Shown: positions 7,103 through 9,166 of the stretch, in pieces
Position numbering within the stretch: position 1 is the stretch's first letter
How the letters are laid out: each line of letters opens with the position of its first letter
Source: Neptuniibacter sp.
GTDB lineage: Bacteria; Pseudomonadota; Gammaproteobacteria; Pseudomonadales; Balneatricaceae
Direction of reading: 5' to 3'
Assembly (NCBI GenBank): GCA_030149405.1
Contig: JASBRM010000139.1
Coordinates: 1 to 9,166, forward strand
DNA: 9,166 bases
Program-made: the position numbers and the translations under genes
Notes under the pieces: model-generated
Database searches by the model: none
Told to the model about the DNA's origin: nothing
What the model saw: the letters and a program-made list of their open reading frames with translations, nothing else

Positions 7103-8023
7103 TTAAGGTTTCGAGATGAAAACGTCTAATTCACCTATAGAGACATCAAGTAACGGGCTTTTTTCAGTCGTCAGAATAAGCTTACCTCTGGCAGGGTCTC
7201 TATCCCAGAGAATAGCCTCCCACTGAGCATAAGGGCTCAACTTTTGAAATCTGGCGCCTTCCCATATGGGTTTTATTTCACCAACCCCTTTTGTTGGTAT
7301 CACCCAGACGAACGAACTACCGAAGATAATATTTTTCTCATAACCCAGTAATACCAGAGACTTGGAATTCAGATCGTAATCCGCAGCGGTAATTAAGCCT
7401 CTGACGTCAAAACTGTCGGTAGGATAAACGTGTTGAAGCGCTCTATTTTTGTCCAAACGATACAAATTGGTTTTTTCATCTTTACGGTTTTTGCTAAACA
7501 ACCATAACTCATTCCCAACAGAAGCCAGGGCTTCGCAATCGTAATTGTGGTTTTTACTGGATGAAAAGTCAGTTCTATCAGCGTATTCAAAGGTTATGGT
7601 TTCTGATGCCACTTCCGTCTCTGCAGCGAGCAGTTCACTCCACCGTATTTTATAGATCTGTAGTTGGATTCGGCTCGCACGATTATTTCCACAATCAGCG
7701 ACATAAAGAAACTCTTCATCCTGAGCCAGCTCCTCCCAATCCACATTCTTGGCACCACTTACGTTTACCCTTCTCTGTAACTTAAAGTCAGTGTTCAACG
7801 CATAAAGCACCGGGCCATCGCCACTATCATTCAACGTCCAGATAAGGCCATCTCTTTGTGCTATTCCCGAAGTTTCGATGACAGCATCGGGGAGTTGGGC
7901 CAGTAACCGTATATCACCGGTTAAAGAAATTTCAGTTCCAGCCCTTGGCTGCTGAACCTTAGTTGAAGAGCAACCAGACAAGATGCAAATCACCCCCAGT
8001 GCGATAGTGATTCGATTAAGCAT
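7103..8023 (-). CDS. Predicted outer-membrane lipoprotein, propeller-like, function unknown
   Basis: A 306-residue protein with a lipoprotein signal peptide: MLNR, a hydrophobic core and the lipobox LSGC, giving acylated Cys18. Ser at +2 predicts transfer to the outer membrane. The mature part carries recurring short motifs: ETSGIA (50-55), NDSGDGP (65-71), VDWEEL (94-99), DCGNNR (110-115), YDCEALA (161-167) and LWLFSKNR (173-180). From memory this pattern occurs in a family of secreted, probably beta-propeller proteins of unknown role; SdiA-regulated/YjiK-like proteins are another possible relative. The mature chain has just two cysteines besides the lipid-bearing one (111 and 163). The start at 8023 has AGAGG 5 nt upstream and places the signal peptide correctly; a start at 8080 would add 19 charged residues. 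It is upstream of cysS on the same strand and divergent from the next gene. The reaction or ligand is not known. Confidence 0.85.
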   Translation of the reverse strand: MLNRITIALGVICILSGCSSTKVQQPRAGTEISLTGDIRLLAQLPDAVIETSGIAQRDGLIWTLNDSGDGPVLYALNTDFKLQRRVNVSGAKNVDWEELAQDEEFLYVADCGNNRASRIQLQIYKIRWSELLAAETEVASETITFEYADRTDFSSSKNHNYDCEALASVGNELWLFSKNRKDEKTNLYRLDKNRALQHVYPTDSFDVRGLITAADYDLNSKSLVLLGYEKNIIFGSSFVWVIPTKGVGEIKPIWEGARFQKLSPYAQWEAILWDRDPARGKLILTTEKSPLLDVSIGELDVFISKP

Positions 8024-8260
8024 CTCGCCTCTTAAATGCGTAAAACTGTACATAACTGATGAATACCTTCTTGTATGCACAAAAAATTATCATTTCCCAA
8101 TTTGATTATTCAAAAAAAACACGACAAGCATCAATTTATTTTTTTTCTTTGAAAATTTTGAATCTACCTTGGTTCATTAGTGAATTAATCTCAGCCTCTC
8201 TACAAATAATTACACAATACTTACTAACGGGACTATCTTCAAAAAGCGGTGGAGATTTTT
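8024..8260. other. AT-rich divergent intergenic region
   Basis: This 237-bp gap between two divergent genes is clearly AT-rich, with long A and T runs (8111-8119, 8138-8146). An 8-bp inverted repeat, ATTCAAAA/TTTTGAAT (8108-8115 and 8156-8163), spans 40 nt. I could not pick a convincing promoter for either gene. No terminator or RNA gene is seen. Confidence 0.55.
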
Positions 8261-8878
8261 ATGGAGTCATATAAACCAGACCATCACTCCTCGCTGATAG
8301 GGAATAAAAATCAAAAAAAAGCTGTACACAATGATTTACCCGCAGTCATCAGCAAAAACATAACCAAAGTAAATTACAGAAAGGCAAACCAGCAACCCAG
8401 AAAATTAGATGATCATTTAGAGTTGCTGTTTACCTCTTTAATCGCCCACTTCAACCATGTGTTTGAAGAGGATTTAGGCGGCACTGTACTCGACATCAGC
8501 ATGGAGCCTGATCTTAAGTCATCAATATCATCATTTTCCGACAGGGTCACTACAGTGACTACAGATCTGTTCGGTACATATTTTGATCTACACCCTGAAC
8601 TCAATGAACAACAAGCTCTGGATCAATATATGAACATGCTTTACTCAAGCATTAATATGACCATCTCAGACTTTAAGGAGATGCTGGATGGATTTCATCA
8701 GCTTGATGAAGAAACATCTTCAGCACTGGATGAGATCAGTGACGCTATAATCGAAAAGGGAAATGAGTTCATTGATAGTTTCGGGTTTGCATGCGATGAA
8801 TTTATTGGTGATGCTGAAACCAGTGAATCAGATCTTCCAAGGCACTATCTCTGGAGTCATGAACTGCAATCGCATTAG
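8261..8878 (+). CDS. DUF5610-like protein, function unknown
   Basis: A 205-residue soluble protein with no signal peptide or membrane segment. The first 45 residues are polar and basic. From about 49 to 175 it looks helical: LDDHLELLFTSLIAHFN (49-65), then SFSDRVTTVTTDLFGTYFDLHPEL (91-114), QQALDQYMNMLYSSI (117-131), ISDFKEMLDGF (135-145) and a helix running to FIDSFGF (170-176). The HPEL-x-ALD-[QR]-[FY]-M pattern followed by a helix with an EML/DIL-G turn resembles, from memory, the gammaproteobacterial DUF5610 family; this is a recollection, not a search result. The tail after 177 is acidic and then His-rich. The ATG at 8261 has GGTGGAG at ideal spacing; a GTG four codons upstream overlaps that site and was rejected. 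It is divergent from the lipoprotein gene and ends 10 nt before a bidirectional terminator. The role is not known. Confidence 0.8.
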   Translation: MESYKPDHHSSLIGNKNQKKAVHNDLPAVISKNITKVNYRKANQQPRKLDDHLELLFTSLIAHFNHVFEEDLGGTVLDISMEPDLKSSISSFSDRVTTVTTDLFGTYFDLHPELNEQQALDQYMNMLYSSINMTISDFKEMLDGFHQLDEETSSALDEISDAIIEKGNEFIDSFGFACDEFIGDAETSESDLPRHYLWSHELQSH

Positions 8879-8888
8879 CCTAAATAGA

Positions 8889-8914
8889 TTAAACGCCGCA
8901 GAAGCGGCGTTTAA
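8889..8914. terminator. Bidirectional terminator between convergent genes
   Basis: A perfect 11-bp stem (8889-8899 with 8904-8914) with a GC core and an AGAA loop. It sits between the stops of the DUF5610-like gene (8878) and the small-protein gene (8930). The flanks are A/T-rich but lack a long pure T run, so efficiency is uncertain. Confidence 0.75.
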
Positions 8915-8929
8915 AAATTTCATGGAGAA

Positions 8930-9115
8930 CTAGTGCAGGTCGTCATATTTTTTACGAATTGCGACCAGTTTTGGTTGAATATCCAGCGGCGCATAGTTCA
9001 TCGCCTGCTCGAATAATTCTTTGTTCTTTTCAGAAAGGCGCTCCTCTTCACTCATAGCCGATAGTTTTTCCATTGCTTCGATAAACTTAGGATGAACCTT
9101 TTCACTTGCAGTCAT
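8930..9115 (-). CDS. Small protein of unknown function, 61 residues
   Basis: The product begins MTASEKVHPKF and ends KKYDDLH. It is highly charged, probably helical, with no cysteine, signal peptide or membrane segment. A Glu/Lys-rich central segment (EEERLSEKNKELFEQ) and Pro at 43 and 48 suggest two helices with a break. A very strong ribosome site, GGGAGGG, lies 7 nt before the ATG at 9115, which is the main support that it is a real gene. An in-frame ATG at 9151 lacks this and is rejected. I do not recognise the family. It is followed by the shared terminator; its promoter lies at or beyond the window edge. Confidence 0.72.
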   Translation of the reverse strand: MTASEKVHPKFIEAMEKLSAMSEEERLSEKNKELFEQAMNYAPLDIQPKLVAIRKKYDDLH

Positions 9116-9122
9116 ACTGGAG

Positions 9123-9129
9123 CCCTCCC
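9123..9129 (-). promoter_or_regulatory. Strong ribosome binding site of the small protein
   Basis: GGGAGGG read leftward, 7 nt before the ATG at 9115. It fixes the start of the 61-residue product in place of the ATG at 9151. Confidence 0.7.
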
Positions 9130-9132
9130 GTT

Positions 9133-9150
9133 TGGATATTAATATATCCA
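9133..9150. repeat. Inverted repeat upstream of the small-protein gene
   Basis: TGGATAT and ATATCCA form a perfect 7-bp inverted repeat around TAAT. It lies just upstream of the ribosome site and contains -10-like TATATT/TATTAA sequence on the gene's strand. It could be an operator or an mRNA hairpin; the -35 would fall near the window end. Confidence 0.4.
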
Positions 9151-9166
9151 TTTGTGAATGAAGAAT

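Noticed and set aside
8059..8274. 71-residue + strand frame in the AT-rich divergent gap
   Set aside because: Composition follows the AT-rich DNA, it overlaps the start of the 8261 gene, and it has no ribosome site.

Overview
This window reads as the chromosome of a marine gammaproteobacterium. ClpX, ClpP, trigger factor, FolD and CysRS are all of the gammaproteobacterial type, and base composition is moderate. The order cysS / folD / tRNA-Arg-His-Leu-His / tig / clpP / clpX is, from memory, that of Pseudomonas and its Oceanospirillales relatives. An Oceanospirillaceae-like host is my best guess, but a sequence search would be needed to name it.

Layout. Positions 1-4355 are transcribed leftward: tRNA-Arg(UCU), tRNA-His, tRNA-Leu(UAG) and a second tRNA-His, then tig, clpP and clpX. 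A strong hairpin terminator closes clpX at the left edge, where lon usually follows (outside the window). A second strong hairpin separates tig from clpP, and clpP has its own promoter-like sequence. Positions 4356-4701 are a divergent control region holding a near-consensus tRNA promoter (leftward) and a weaker folD promoter (rightward). folD (rightward) and cysS (leftward) converge on a shared bidirectional terminator.

Right of cysS the content becomes accessory. A leftward predicted outer-membrane lipoprotein with propeller-like motifs is divergent, across an AT-rich gap, from a rightward 205-residue cytoplasmic protein resembling the DUF5610 family. That gene converges on a 61-residue unidentified small protein, with a bidirectional terminator between them.

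How the genes fit together. Tig folds nascent chains at the ribosome exit, and ClpXP unfolds and degrades tagged or damaged proteins. The tRNAs and CysRS supply translation, and FolD supplies one-carbon units, including those for initiator Met-tRNA formylation. The left two thirds is therefore a conserved translation and protein quality-control block. I found no defence system, CRISPR array, insertion sequence or biosynthetic cluster. The least explained signals are a tRNA-like 3' fragment in a structured spacer between tRNA-Leu and tRNA-His, a palindrome-rich tRNA leader, a structured tig leader, and the three uncharacterised proteins at the right end.
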